64,000 bases of DNA from positions 669,870-733,869 of the forward strand of contig NZ_CP084754.1 of NCBI RefSeq assembly GCF_020535545.1, read 5' to 3'. This document shows positions 7,878 through 16,887 of this stretch, in pieces; position 1 is the first letter of the stretch, and each line of letters starts with the position of its first letter. This DNA is from Roseateles sp. XES5. GTDB lineage: Bacteria; Pseudomonadota; Alphaproteobacteria; Rhizobiales; Rhizobiaceae. Both the position numbers and the translations under genes were made by a program. The notes under the pieces were generated by a model. It made no database searches. It worked only from the letters and a program-made list of their open reading frames with translations, and was not told the DNA's origin.

Positions 7878-9854
7878 TTACGGGTTTCGGATCGTCAACG
7901 CCGGGTTATGGGCGAAGAAGTTGTGCGGCATGATGTGCACCGTCTTCCATTCCGTCGACATGACCGGCCAGTCCTCCATGCGCGGGATATGGTGGAAGCC
8001 GGCGGAGAACCAGGTGACGATGTCCTTGCCCATCAGGCTCTGGTCCTTCTTCACCCATTCGGCGAGCGTATCGGAGCCATCGCTCTGCATGGCGAACTTG
8101 CCGCCGGCATAACGCTGTTCCGGGTCATAGACCGTGTTCCAGACCGAATATTCGATATAGGCGTTGCGCTTCATCGGCGGGTCGTTCTCGAAGTCGAACG
8201 GACCGTAGGACACGTCGCCGTGGTGGATCATGTAGCCCGGCTCATGACCGAGATAGCCCTCGCGCGACGGGTTGGAGATATGGAAGTAGCGCGGCTGCGA
8301 GGAGGAGAGCTTGTAGCGGGCCTCCATTTCCGTCATCGGCATCTTGTGCTCGACCGTCCACATCGACTTGCGCGGGCTCGACGCGTCGAGCTTGGCCGGC
8401 ACGATATCCATCGTCGAGAAATGGTTCACCGGCTGGTCGACGTCGAAGTCGATGCGGAAGTTGAAGTAGTGGTCGTGGTTGGCGGCGACGAGATTCGGCG
8501 CGATCAGCGTGCCGTGCGCCGTGTCGGCCTTGGCCGTCGGGTCCTTCATCGAGGTGGAGGCAACGCCCTTCACCGCGTCGAGGCCGGTCGCGCCGACATA
8601 GATGTTGACCTGACCGTTCTGCTGCAGGCGGTAATCGATGAGATAGTCATAGTTGCCGACTTCCGAGGCCGTGCGCACCACCAGCTCCGTCGCCGGGCGG
8701 CCTTCTGCGGGGATCGGCTTTTCAGGCGTCTGGGCAAAGACTTCGAAGTGGCGCCAGGCCGGATCGCCGATGCTGCGTTCGAAGACGCACACCGCATCCG
8801 GGATGACGAGGGGCGAACCCTTGTCGTCGGCGATGGTCGCCGGCAGGAAGGTGGCATGCGCGGGGCAGTCGATACCGGCGCGCAGCGGCGTCAGGAACAG
8901 ACCGAAACCATATTCCCCGCTGTCCATGTAGGTGCGCCAGTACCAGCCTTCCGACGGGTCCATATAGGGCACGAAGACTTCGGACAGATGCGCCTGGTAG
9001 ATGACCGAACGCCAGGTGCCGGCATCGTTGACATCGAGATTGGAGACGACGAGGCCCGGGCGCTTGTCGACGCGGAAATTGAAGCGCCACATGTCCCATT
9101 CGATATGGCTGCCGTCGATCTTGTAGTTCGGGCCGCCTTCCTGCACCAGCTTGACGGGGTTGGATTCCGGCCGCAGCGGCAGACGCTTGGCGACCTCCTC
9201 CTCCGTATAGCCCCAGCTGTCCTTCGGCAGGTCGACCACGCCAAGGTCGACGACACGCACCACTTCCTTCTTGCCGATGTCATAGATGGCGAAGAGGTTT
9301 TCAATCGGCTTGGCGTAGAAGTTGGAGCCTTCAGGCACCTGGTAGCAGGGCACCTTCATCAGGCGCGAATTCTGATATTCCTCGGTGAAGAAGTTGCCGC
9401 CCGTCAGCGGCAGGCAGAAGGCCTGCTCCGGCTTCAGCCCGCGCTTGGCAAGGCCCGCCACCATCTCGGGATGGCCGAGCGCCCCTTCCAGCGCGCCCAT
9501 GAATTCGGTGAAGAGCACCATGGGCTGGCCCTTGGTCTTCTCGTTGCTCTCGACCGTGCCCTTGCTGATGTTGACCACCGCCTCGCTGAAACCCTCGGCG
9601 CTGGTGAAATGCACCGTCGCCTTGCGGTCGAGGGCGGCACCCTCCTTCCAGGCGAGCACGTCGGCCTTGGCCGGCTCCTTCAGCTCGATCAGCGGATAGA
9701 GCGTGTTGTCGTCCACGACCTTTCCGTCACGCAGAATCTGGTTGATCTTCTGGTATTCCTCGGCCGTCAGTCCATCGAGTGGATGGGCGGCGGCGGCCGT
9801 TGCGGCTAGACCGAAGGCCAGCGCCGTTGCGGCAAGATGTTGCGTCAGTTTCAT
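7878..9854 (-). CDS. tynA: Periplasmic copper-containing primary amine oxidase
   Basis: Oxidises primary amines such as phenylethylamine or tyramine to aldehyde, H2O2 and ammonia. 658 residues starting at the ATG at 9854 with a Sec signal peptide (MKLTQHLAATALAFGLAATA, cleavage near AHP). The topaquinone precursor Tyr is in VGNYDYLIDY. The catalytic base is the Asp in TYMDSGEYGFG. Copper ligands are the HDHYFNFRIDFDVD pair and a His in WFSAGFHHIPRMEDWPVM. The consensus TxxNYD has Glu in place of Thr (EVGNYD). It is followed by an aldehyde dehydrogenase and an AraC regulator on the same strand and sits next to phenylacetate genes, which supports phenylethylamine-type amines as substrates. A hairpin ends the gene. 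Confidence 0.93.
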   Translation of the reverse strand: MKLTQHLAATALAFGLAATAAAAHPLDGLTAEEYQKINQILRDGKVVDDNTLYPLIELKEPAKADVLAWKEGAALDRKATVHFTSAEGFSEAVVNISKGTVESNEKTKGQPMVLFTEFMGALEGALGHPEMVAGLAKRGLKPEQAFCLPLTGGNFFTEEYQNSRLMKVPCYQVPEGSNFYAKPIENLFAIYDIGKKEVVRVVDLGVVDLPKDSWGYTEEEVAKRLPLRPESNPVKLVQEGGPNYKIDGSHIEWDMWRFNFRVDKRPGLVVSNLDVNDAGTWRSVIYQAHLSEVFVPYMDPSEGWYWRTYMDSGEYGFGLFLTPLRAGIDCPAHATFLPATIADDKGSPLVIPDAVCVFERSIGDPAWRHFEVFAQTPEKPIPAEGRPATELVVRTASEVGNYDYLIDYRLQQNGQVNIYVGATGLDAVKGVASTSMKDPTAKADTAHGTLIAPNLVAANHDHYFNFRIDFDVDQPVNHFSTMDIVPAKLDASSPRKSMWTVEHKMPMTEMEARYKLSSSQPRYFHISNPSREGYLGHEPGYMIHHGDVSYGPFDFENDPPMKRNAYIEYSVWNTVYDPEQRYAGGKFAMQSDGSDTLAEWVKKDQSLMGKDIVTWFSAGFHHIPRMEDWPVMSTEWKTVHIMPHNFFAHNPALTIRNP

Positions 9855-9879
9855 GATCGTTCCCTCTTTCGTTGTCGTC

Positions 9880-11286
9880 TCAGGCAAAGACCACCTGGAT
9901 ATCGGTGTATTCGGCAAGTCCCTCGTCCGCGAACTCGACGCCGATGCCGGACTGCTTGACGCCGCCGAAGGGCGCATTCGGCTGGATGGCGCCGTGTTTG
10001 TTGATCCACACGGAGCCGCAGGCGAGACGGCTCGCAACCTTCTTCGCGCCCCCTATGTCGGACGACCAGACAGACCCGCCGAGCCCGTTCGGGCTGTCAT
10101 TGGCAAGCCGGATCGCCTCCTCGACGTCGGAGTAGCGGATGATCGGCAGCGCCGGGCCGAACTGCTCCTCGTCGACGAGTGCATCGCCGTTGCGAAGGCC
10201 GGCGACGATGGTCGGGGGGAAGAACAGGCCCTCGCCCGGTTCGCCGCCGAGCAGCACCTTGCCGCGCCCCTTTGCATCGGCGACGAGACGGGACACCTTG
10301 TCGAACTGCATTCGGTTCTGGATCGGTCCGAGAATGCTTGCCTCGTCCATGCCGTTGCCGACGGGGATCGCCTTCGCATAGGCGACGAGTGCCGCGCAGA
10401 CCGCATCATGGATGCTTTCATGCACGTAGAGCCGCTTCATCGCCGCGCAGGTCTGGCCGTTGTTGATGAAGGCGCCCCAGAACAGACCTTCGGCGATCGC
10501 CTGCGGATCGGCATCCGGCAGCACGATGCCGGCGTCGTTGCCGCCAAGCTCGAGCGTCAGGCGCTTCATGGTCGTGGCAGCAGACTGCATGACCTTCTGG
10601 CCGGTGGCGCAGGAGCCGGTGAAGACGATCTTCGCGATATCCGGATGCGCCGACATCGCGCCACCGAGATTGAACGCCCTGTCGTCGCCCGTCACGACAT
10701 TGACGACGCCCGGCGGCAGAACCTCGTTCATGATCTGGACAAGCCGCAGCGTCGAAAGCGGCGTATAGGGCGAGGGCTTGACGACAACCGTGTTGCCGGT
10801 GCGCAGCGCCGGCAGGATATGCCAGATGGCGATCATGACCGGGAAGTTCCACGGCGTGATCGAGCCGACGACGCCGAGCGGCTTGCGATGCAGCTCCACC
10901 CGCCCCTGCTCGTTGTCCTGCAAAACCTTGACCGGGATCGACAGCCCCGTCGTATAACCCGCCCAGGCGACGGCGCCACCGACCTCCCAGCGCGAGCCGA
11001 GGCCGTTCAGCGGCTTGCCCTGCTCCAGCGTGATGATTTCGGCGAGTTCCGCCGCATGTTCCTCGATCTTTGCCGTCACCGCGGCACAGGCCGCCTGCAG
11101 GGCTTCATCGCTCTGCGCCGACCATGACGCAAAGGCTGCCTTGGCGACGGCGACGGCTGCATCCAGCTCGGCACCGCCCATATTCGGCGCACGGCCGACC
11201 TCGTCGCCCGTCGCCGGGTTGAGAACGGCAAAGTCCGAACCGACATGGGCCGGCCTTCCACCGATGGTTGCCTTGAATTCCATCAT
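9880..11286 (-). CDS. NAD-dependent aldehyde dehydrogenase, probably phenylacetaldehyde dehydrogenase
   Basis: 468 residues of the aldehyde dehydrogenase superfamily. Seen: ITPWNFPVMIAIWHILPAL (cofactor-site loop), VFTGSCATGQKVM, general base Glu in LTLELGGNDAGIVL, catalytic Cys in FINNGQTCAAMKRLY, and FGPALPIIRYSD. The ATG at 11286 (MMEFKA) has GGAGG 5 nt ahead, better than the ATG at 11301, within which that GGAGG lies. The gene is immediately upstream of the amine oxidase on the same strand (25-nt gap), so it should oxidise the aldehyde that the oxidase releases, giving phenylacetate or a hydroxy analogue (FeaB/PadA role). Because the amine oxidase acts in the periplasm, the aldehyde must diffuse inward. 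Substrate is inferred from context. Confidence 0.85.
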   Translation of the reverse strand: MMEFKATIGGRPAHVGSDFAVLNPATGDEVGRAPNMGGAELDAAVAVAKAAFASWSAQSDEALQAACAAVTAKIEEHAAELAEIITLEQGKPLNGLGSRWEVGGAVAWAGYTTGLSIPVKVLQDNEQGRVELHRKPLGVVGSITPWNFPVMIAIWHILPALRTGNTVVVKPSPYTPLSTLRLVQIMNEVLPPGVVNVVTGDDRAFNLGGAMSAHPDIAKIVFTGSCATGQKVMQSAATTMKRLTLELGGNDAGIVLPDADPQAIAEGLFWGAFINNGQTCAAMKRLYVHESIHDAVCAALVAYAKAIPVGNGMDEASILGPIQNRMQFDKVSRLVADAKGRGKVLLGGEPGEGLFFPPTIVAGLRNGDALVDEEQFGPALPIIRYSDVEEAIRLANDSPNGLGGSVWSSDIGGAKKVASRLACGSVWINKHGAIQPNAPFGGVKQSGIGVEFADEGLAEYTDIQVVFA

Positions 11287-11401
11287 TTCCGCCTCCTCCA
11301 TGACGGACCGCCTCCTCCGGCGGTCCTATCTGGTGGCAGAGAATAGAAGCGGACACGGCGTCAGACTTGGACGGCGCCGTCCCGCCTTTTGGACAAAAGC
11401 G

Positions 11402-12325
11402 TCAATGGCAGCGCGCAACCGCACCCGGCGTCGCACCGTATTTCTTGCGGAACTCACGGTAGAAATAGGAAAGATCGTTGAAGCCGCAGTCGAAGGCGAC
11501 GGCGGTGACGCCTTCCGACGGTTGCTCCCGCCGTGCGGTCAGCCGGGCATGCGCCAGCTCCAGCCGGCGATTGAGCAGCCGATGGCCGGGCGTTTCGCCG
11601 AGCGGCCGGAAATGCCGCTGCAGCATGCGCTCGGACACGTTGAGGCGGGTGGCGAGTTCGCGCGGGCCGAAAGTGGGGTCCGCCCGGTGGCGGTCGATCA
11701 TCGCCAGCGCGCGCGACAGCAGGGTCTCGGCCGGCGTCGCAACGCCGGACACCCGGCTCGAATGCAGGTAAGCGCCCATCAGGCACAGGAACGCCTCGCC
11801 AAGCTGCGCCTGCGCGCCATCCTCCAGCAGCATCTTTGCGATGACCGCGCGCATCGCGACCCAGAGCGGATCCTCCCGCGAGATCGACAGACCGCCGGCG
11901 CAGGCATTGCCGAAGCGATGCACCACCTCGTCGCGGGGAATGTGCAGCGAGACCTGGTTGGAGCGTTCGCCGCGATAGAGAAAGGTCGAGGGTTTGACGG
12001 AATCGACGAGAAACATGTCGCCCGGCAAAAGCTCGGCCACATGATCCCCCTGCTCGACACGACACTGGCCGGCATCCTGCACGAGCAGGAAAAAATATTC
12101 TCCGGGATCCTGCTTGATGGAGCGGGTGCTGCGGGCGACCTCGGAGGCATCGAGCGCGACGATCGCCGTATCGAACGGGCCGACGCGCCGCGTGGTCACG
12201 TCGCCATTGACGACGCCGGTGCGCCGCATGGGCTCCAGATCGAAGGAACCGCAGACCTTGCGGATTTCCGCCTCGAGAATTTCCACCTGTACCGGCTTGT
12301 GCCCCGGCGTCATCAGCGACTGCAT
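11402..12325 (-). CDS. AraC-family regulator, FeaR-like
   Basis: 307 residues. The N-terminal ~190 residues form an AraC ligand-binding-like domain with GDMFLVDSVKPSTFLYRGER, a segment seen in FeaR-type regulators. The C-terminal ~100 residues hold two helix-turn-helix motifs: FGPRELATRLNVSERMLQRH and TAVAFDCGFNDLSYFYREFR, then KKYGATPGA. In enterics FeaR activates the amine oxidase and aldehyde dehydrogenase genes for phenylethylamine. Here the same three genes are adjacent on one strand (116 nt to the aldehyde dehydrogenase), so the same job is likely. Confidence 0.88.
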   Translation of the reverse strand: MQSLMTPGHKPVQVEILEAEIRKVCGSFDLEPMRRTGVVNGDVTTRRVGPFDTAIVALDASEVARSTRSIKQDPGEYFFLLVQDAGQCRVEQGDHVAELLPGDMFLVDSVKPSTFLYRGERSNQVSLHIPRDEVVHRFGNACAGGLSISREDPLWVAMRAVIAKMLLEDGAQAQLGEAFLCLMGAYLHSSRVSGVATPAETLLSRALAMIDRHRADPTFGPRELATRLNVSERMLQRHFRPLGETPGHRLLNRRLELAHARLTARREQPSEGVTAVAFDCGFNDLSYFYREFRKKYGATPGAVARCH

Positions 12326-12394
12326 TGCGCCCTCCCCGGCTCCCGCAGAATGCCTTCTCTCCCAGACTATCTCATCACAGTCCGTGGTGCTTGC

Positions 12395-14455
12395 CTATCG
12401 CTCAAGCGCGGAAAAACCGCCACCTGCCGCGGCCCGGCGCAAGCCCTCCGAAGGCGCCTCGGCAAGACCCTCCGCCGCGAGGCGATCAAGCACGGCCACC
12501 ACCTCCGCAAGCCCCCGCGCTTCGGCATAGTGCATCGGACCGCCGCGCCATCGCGGGAAACCATAGCCATGGATCTTCACGAGATCGATATCGCCGGCGC
12601 GGAGCGCCACGCGCTCTTCCAGAATACGTGTCGCCTCGTTGACCATCGGCAGCACGATCGCATCGGCAATCGAAGCATCGTCCCAGGTTTTCTGCGGCCG
12701 GCCCGTGGCCTCCTCGGCAATGACGGCCGCGACGGCTTCCGACGGCTTAGGCGCCCGGTCTCCGCGATGATAGTCATACCAGCCGCCGCCGGTCTTCTGG
12801 CCGAAACGCTGAAGTGCGCAAAGCCGCTCCGCCACGGGCGCGAAGGGTGTCTCGCCCCGCTCGCGGGCCGCCTTGCGCTGGAAGGCGGCGATGTCGAGAC
12901 CGCCGAGGTCCTGCGCCTCGAACGGTCCCATCGGCAGGCCGAAAGCACGCATGGCGGCATCGACCGCCGAGGGCGTCGCGCCCGACAGCAGCAGGCGCTC
13001 GGCCTGGGCACGCGTCACCTTCAGGATGCGATTGCCGATGAAGCCATCGCAGATGCCGGCGCGGACGGGGATTTTTGCCAACTGGCGGGCGAGCGCGAAG
13101 CCCGCCGCCAAAACCTCCGGCGCCGTCGTCTGCGTCGGCACGATCTCCAGCAGTTTCATGACATGGGCCGGACTGAAGAAGTGCAGGCCGAGGAACCGCT
13201 CGGCATGGGCGATGCCGGCGCTGATCGCGCCGGGATCGAGATAGGAGGTGTTGGTGGCGAGCACGGCATCCGGCCGGCAGACCACAGAGAGCTGTTCGAA
13301 GACGGCGCGCTTGACGGCGAGATCCTCGAAAACGGCTTCGATGACGAGGTCCGTATCGGCAAGCAGCCCGTAATCATCACCGCCCGTCACGCCGGCCATG
13401 CGCTGGTCGGCAGCCTCCTGCGTCAGGCGCCCGCGTTTGACGGAGCCGTCGTAGATCGCCCTTACATTGGCAAGTCCGCGCTCGACGGCCGTGGCGTCAC
13501 GCTCGATCAGCACCACCGGCAGGCCGGCATCGCGCAGGGCCGCGGCGATGCCCGCGCCCATCGTACCGCCGCCGATCACAGCAGCCGAACGGATTTCGCG
13601 CGGGGTGATGCCCGCAAGTTCCGGCGGGCGCGGCGCGGCGCGCTCGGCGAAGAAGGCATGGCGCAGGGCCGCCGCCTGTTCGGAGCCGCGCAGAGCGAGG
13701 AACGTTTCGCGCTCGAAGGCCATGGCATCGGAGAAATCCGTTTCGCAGGCCTTGCGAATGGAGGCGAGTGCGCGGAGCGGCGCATTCTCTCGTCTGGCCT
13801 TGGCCGCGACGGCCTTTTCCTCGCTTTCCCAGAAGCTGGCCTCGACAGCCGGGACGGCGCGGCTGGAGATCGGTTGCGGCAGCGGTTTTTCCACAACGCC
13901 CGCCGCGAAAGCGACAGAACCCGCGCGCAGATCTCCGTCGATGATGGCATCGACAAGCCCGAGGCCTTCCGCCTTCCGCGCACCAACCGGGCTGCCGCCC
14001 GTTATCAGATCGACAGCCGCGGCCGCACCGATCAGGCGCGGCAGGCGCTGCGTGCCGCCGGCGCCGGGGATGATGCCCAGCTTGACTTCCGGAAGGCCGA
14101 GGCTGGCGGAGGCGACGGCGACGCGATAGGCACAGCCGAGTGCCACTTCGAGACCGCCGCCGAGCGCGCTGCCATGGATCGCGGCGACCCACGGCTTCTT
14201 CGCCGCCTCGATGCCTGCCACGACATCCGGCAGGTGCGGCGGCTGGGGCGGCTTGCCGAATTCGCTAACGTCGGCGCCGGCGATGAAGGTGCGGCCGGCG
14301 CAGATCAGCACGACGGCCTTCACAGCTGCGTCCGCATCCAATTCCGCCACCGCCTCGACCAACGCCTGGCGCAGCGCCTGCGACAGCGCGTTGACGGGCG
14401 GATTGTCGATGGTGACGACGGCGACGGAAGCTTCTCTCGCGATGGTGACGGTCAT
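12395..14455 (-). CDS. Fused enoyl-CoA hydratase / 3-hydroxyacyl-CoA dehydrogenase (FadJ-like), likely PaaF+PaaH substitute
   Basis: 686 residues. Residues ~1-180 are a crotonase domain with oxyanion-hole segments ICAGRTFIAGADVSEFG and AAIHGSALGGGLEVALGCAY, and the catalytic Glu region LPEVKLGIIPGAGGTQRLPR. Residues ~290-470 are an NAD-binding domain starting AAVIGGGTMGAGIAAALRDA with the His of GLHFFSPAHVMKLLEIV. Two C-terminal dehydrogenase domains follow (GFIGNRIL, then GFPRWRGGPMHYA). The ATG at 14455 is 4 nt after the LivF-like stop. No separate paaF or paaH is found in the window, and the ring-opened product of PaaZ/PaaJ needs both steps (2,3-dehydroadipyl-CoA hydration and 3-hydroxyadipyl-CoA oxidation), so this fusion probably supplies them. 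General fatty-acid oxidation is the alternative. Confidence 0.85.
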   Translation of the reverse strand: MTVTIAREASVAVVTIDNPPVNALSQALRQALVEAVAELDADAAVKAVVLICAGRTFIAGADVSEFGKPPQPPHLPDVVAGIEAAKKPWVAAIHGSALGGGLEVALGCAYRVAVASASLGLPEVKLGIIPGAGGTQRLPRLIGAAAAVDLITGGSPVGARKAEGLGLVDAIIDGDLRAGSVAFAAGVVEKPLPQPISSRAVPAVEASFWESEEKAVAAKARRENAPLRALASIRKACETDFSDAMAFERETFLALRGSEQAAALRHAFFAERAAPRPPELAGITPREIRSAAVIGGGTMGAGIAAALRDAGLPVVLIERDATAVERGLANVRAIYDGSVKRGRLTQEAADQRMAGVTGGDDYGLLADTDLVIEAVFEDLAVKRAVFEQLSVVCRPDAVLATNTSYLDPGAISAGIAHAERFLGLHFFSPAHVMKLLEIVPTQTTAPEVLAAGFALARQLAKIPVRAGICDGFIGNRILKVTRAQAERLLLSGATPSAVDAAMRAFGLPMGPFEAQDLGGLDIAAFQRKAARERGETPFAPVAERLCALQRFGQKTGGGWYDYHRGDRAPKPSEAVAAVIAEEATGRPQKTWDDASIADAIVLPMVNEATRILEERVALRAGDIDLVKIHGYGFPRWRGGPMHYAEARGLAEVVAVLDRLAAEGLAEAPSEGLRRAAAGGGFSALER

Positions 14456-14459
14456 GATC

Positions 14460-15161
14460 TCAAATTCCCAGATAGGCGGCGCGGATGCGTTCGTCCGCAA
14501 TCAATTCTGCCGACGGGCCGGACATGGTGATGCGCCCCGTCTCCATGACATAGCCCCGATCGGCGACCGAAAGCGCGCCAAAGGCGTTCTGCTCGACGAG
14601 AAGCACGGTGACGCCGAGCGCCTTCATGCTTTTGACCACATCGAAGATCTGCGCGACGAGGATCGGGGCAAGGCCCATGCTCGGTTCGTCGAGCAACAGG
14701 CAGGAGGGCCTGGCCATCAGCGCACGGGCAATCGCCAGCATCTGTTGCTGCCCGCCCGAGAGACCGCCCGCCGCAAGGTTCCGCTTCTCCTTGAGGATCG
14801 GGAACATCACGAAGGCGTCCTCTCTGTCGCGGTCGACCTTCTCGTCGGCGAAGAGATAGGCGCCCAGGCGCAGATTCTCCTCTACCGTCAGATTGGTGAA
14901 GATCTGCCGTCCCTCGGGCGACTGGGCAAGGCCACGCTGCACGCGGCGATGCGCCGACACCGTCGTCAGGGCCTCGCCGCGAAACAGGATGGAGCCCGCC
15001 GAAACCGGCTGGATGCCGGAGAGGCACTTGAGCAACGTCGTCTTGCCGGCGCCATTGGCGCCGACCACCGTGACGATCTCGCCCGAGGCGACATCGAGGT
15101 CGATGCCGTGCAGCACCTCGATGCGGCCGTAGCGTGAGCGCAGTCCCTCAACCGTCAGCAT
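14460..15161 (-). CDS. Branched-chain-amino-acid-type ABC transporter ATPase, LivF-like
   Basis: 233 residues. Walker A is GANGAGKTT, the signature LSGGQQQMLAIARALM, Walker B CLLLDEPSMGLAP, and the switch His position is replaced in the LLVEQN segment as is usual in LivF. The ATG at 15161 lies inside the end of the LivG-like gene (14-nt overlap), so translation is coupled. It belongs to a five-gene LivKHMGF-type importer flanked by phenylacetate genes. Related importers in aromatic-degrading bacteria take up aromatic acids, so phenylacetate or a similar compound is a reasonable substrate; the sequence does not show this. Confidence 0.88.
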   Translation of the reverse strand: MLTVEGLRSRYGRIEVLHGIDLDVASGEIVTVVGANGAGKTTLLKCLSGIQPVSAGSILFRGEALTTVSAHRRVQRGLAQSPEGRQIFTNLTVEENLRLGAYLFADEKVDRDREDAFVMFPILKEKRNLAAGGLSGGQQQMLAIARALMARPSCLLLDEPSMGLAPILVAQIFDVVKSMKALGVTVLLVEQNAFGALSVADRGYVMETGRITMSGPSAELIADERIRAAYLGI

Positions 15162-15933
15162 GTTTCGCCTCCGTCGCCTGGGCACCCAGATAGGCTTCGA
15201 TGACACGCGGATCGCGCGCGATGGCCGCCGGCTCGCCTTCGGCGATCTTCTCGCCGTGATCGAGCACCACGATATGGTTGGAAATGCGCATGACCATCTT
15301 CATGTCATGCTCCACGAGCAGGATCGACACACCTTCAGCCGCGACCTTGGCGATGAGGTGATCGATCTCCTCCGTTTCGACGGCATTGCAGCCGGCGGCG
15401 GGTTCGTCGAGCAGCAGGACACGCGGCTTCAGCGCCAGCGCACGGGCGATTTCCAGCCGCTTCAGCGCACCGTAGGAGAGCGAGCCCGCCTCCTGTTCGC
15501 CAGCCCGGCCGAGGCCGACACGGTCGAGCAGCAGCCGGGCGCTTTCCTCCGAGGCCCTGCTTCGCCGCCGGGCAGAGGGCAACGCGAAGAGATCGGCAAG
15601 GACCGGGCCACGCTCATGCAGGTGATGACCGGCGACGGCGTTTTCCAGAACGCTCATCGACTGGAAGATCTGCAGGTTCTGGAAGGTGCGCGACAGGCCG
15701 CGGCGCGCCAGAAGATGCGGCGGCATGCGCGTGACATCCTCGCCGTCGAGCACGACGCGTCCGCGCGCCGGGGTGTAGACGCCGGAGATCATGTTGAACA
15801 GCGTCGTCTTGCCGGCGCCGTTCGGGCCTATGACGGAGACGATCTCGCCGGGTTTCAAGGAGAAGCCGACATCGTTGACGGCGCGCAGGCCACCGAAGTC
15901 GATGCCGAGACCTTCTATCTGAAGCAGGCTCAT
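15148..15933 (-). CDS. Branched-chain-amino-acid-type ABC transporter ATPase, LivG-like
   Basis: 261 residues. Walker [13 protein letters not shown]-loop [18 protein letters not shown], signature [16 protein letters not shown] (Tyr and Ala instead of the common GGQ, as in other LivG proteins), Walker [14 protein letters not shown], switch His in [11 protein letters not shown], and the LivG-type C-terminal VIEAYLG. The ATG at 15933 follows a G-rich stretch with GGGGGAGGGGG as ribosome-binding site. The LivM frame runs through this start region (see livM). Confidence 0.88.
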   Translation of the reverse strand: MSLLQIEGLGIDFGGLRAVNDVGFSLKPGEIVSVIGPNGAGKTTLFNMISGVYTPARGRVVLDGEDVTRMPPHLLARRGLSRTFQNLQIFQSMSVLENAVAGHHLHERGPVLADLFALPSARRRSRASEESARLLLDRVGLGRAGEQEAGSLSYGALKRLEIARALALKPRVLLLDEPAAGCNAVETEEIDHLIAKVAAEGVSILLVEHDMKMVMRISNHIVVLDHGEKIAEGEPAAIARDPRVIEAYLGAQATEAKHADG

Positions 15934-16885
15934 TCCCCCTCCCCCGGACACGGCGCGCGATGGACGGCAGCAGGCCTTCGCGCATGAAAATCATCACAAG
16001 CATCATGACGAGGCCGAGCATGAGCTGTTCGTATTCCTGGAAGACCGTCAGCACCTGCGGCAGCGTCGTCAGGATCGCGGCGCCGATAATGGCGCCGAGC
16101 ACGGAGCCGGCCCCGCCGAGCACCGTCATCGTAACCATTTCGATGGAATGCATGAAGCCCGCCACATCAGGTGTGATGAACTTGTTCTGCAGGGCCAGAA
16201 GCGATCCGGACACCGAAGCATAGACCGCCGAGATGACGAAGGCGACGAGCTTGTAATGCGCGACATCGACGCCGACCGTGCGGGCTGCAACCTCCGAACC
16301 GTGCAAAGCGCGAAGGGCACGGCCGGTCGGGCTGTGATAGAGATTGAGCGCCAGCCAGGCCCCCAGCACCAGCACGAAACCGGAGAAGGCGTACCAGAAC
16401 TCGGTGTTGGAAAGATCGATGCCGATGGCCTTCAGCGCGGCGCGAAGGCCGAGTTCCGGCACCGCCATGCCGTCCGGCCCGCCGGTCAGCTGCGCCTCGT
16501 TGGAAAGCACCATCGAGACGAGAATGCCGAAGCCGAGGCTGGCGACCGCGAGATAATAGCCCTTGAGGCGCAGGATCGGCCGGCCGACGAGGAAAGCGAT
16601 AACAGCGGAAAGGGCCGCGCCGAGCAGAGCGGCGAATGCGGGATGCAGGCCGAGATGGACCGGCGCCAGTGCGCAGGCATAGGCGCCGATGCCGGCGAAA
16701 CCGGCATGTCCCAGGCTGATCTGGCCGGCATAGCCGATGAGGATGACGAGGCCCGTCACCGCCAGGCCATTGACGAAGATCAGCGATCCCACCCGGAAAT
16801 AGTAGGACGATGGGAAGAAGATCGGCGCGATCGCGATGACCGCTGCGAGGATGAGGAGCGTCGTTGCCTTGCTGGAGAGCCGCAT
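15614..16885 (-). CDS. Branched-chain-amino-acid-type ABC permease, LivM-like, with an apparent 3' frameshift
   Basis: Inner-membrane permease with about nine hydrophobic segments; the family motif [20 protein letters not shown] is at residues ~50-70 and the cytoplasmic EAA-like region is near [12 protein letters not shown]. Family similarity ends about residue 317 ([15 protein letters not shown]). The frame then has no stop and runs 320 nt inside livG, ending at 15614 with an Arg-rich tail that is merely livG read out of frame. One extra G in the tract GGGGGAGGGGG (- strand of 15935-15945) would end the protein as VRGEGE with a TGA overlapping the livG ATG (ATGA). I infer a one-base slip there, real or in sequencing. 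The ATG at 16885 is 2 nt past the LivH stop; a GTG at 16891 is also possible. Confidence 0.8.
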   Translation of the reverse strand: MRLSSKATTLLILAAVIAIAPIFFPSSYYFRVGSLIFVNGLAVTGLVILIGYAGQISLGHAGFAGIGAYACALAPVHLGLHPAFAALLGAALSAVIAFLVGRPILRLKGYYLAVASLGFGILVSMVLSNEAQLTGGPDGMAVPELGLRAALKAIGIDLSNTEFWYAFSGFVLVLGAWLALNLYHSPTGRALRALHGSEVAARTVGVDVAHYKLVAFVISAVYASVSGSLLALQNKFITPDVAGFMHSIEMVTMTVLGGAGSVLGAIIGAAILTTLPQVLTVFQEYEQLMLGLVMMLVMIFMREGLLPSIARRVRGRGNEPASDRRSRHRLRWPARRQRCRLLLETRRDRLRHRPERRRQDDAVQHDLRRLHPGARTRRARRRGCHAHAAASSGAPRPVAHLPEPADLPVDERSGKRRRRSSPA

Positions 16886-16887
16886 GA

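Noticed and set aside
11015..14530. A very long open frame on the + strand (over 1100 codons) opposite the aldehyde dehydrogenase, FeaR and FadJ-like genes
   Set aside because: Antisense shadow with low-complexity His/Arg/Gly-rich translation. Three well-supported - strand proteins cover the same bases.
15614..15930. The Arg-rich C-terminal tail of the LivM frame as a real protein domain
   Set aside because: It is an exact out-of-frame reading of livG, with composition unlike any permease tail. A one-base slip explains it better.
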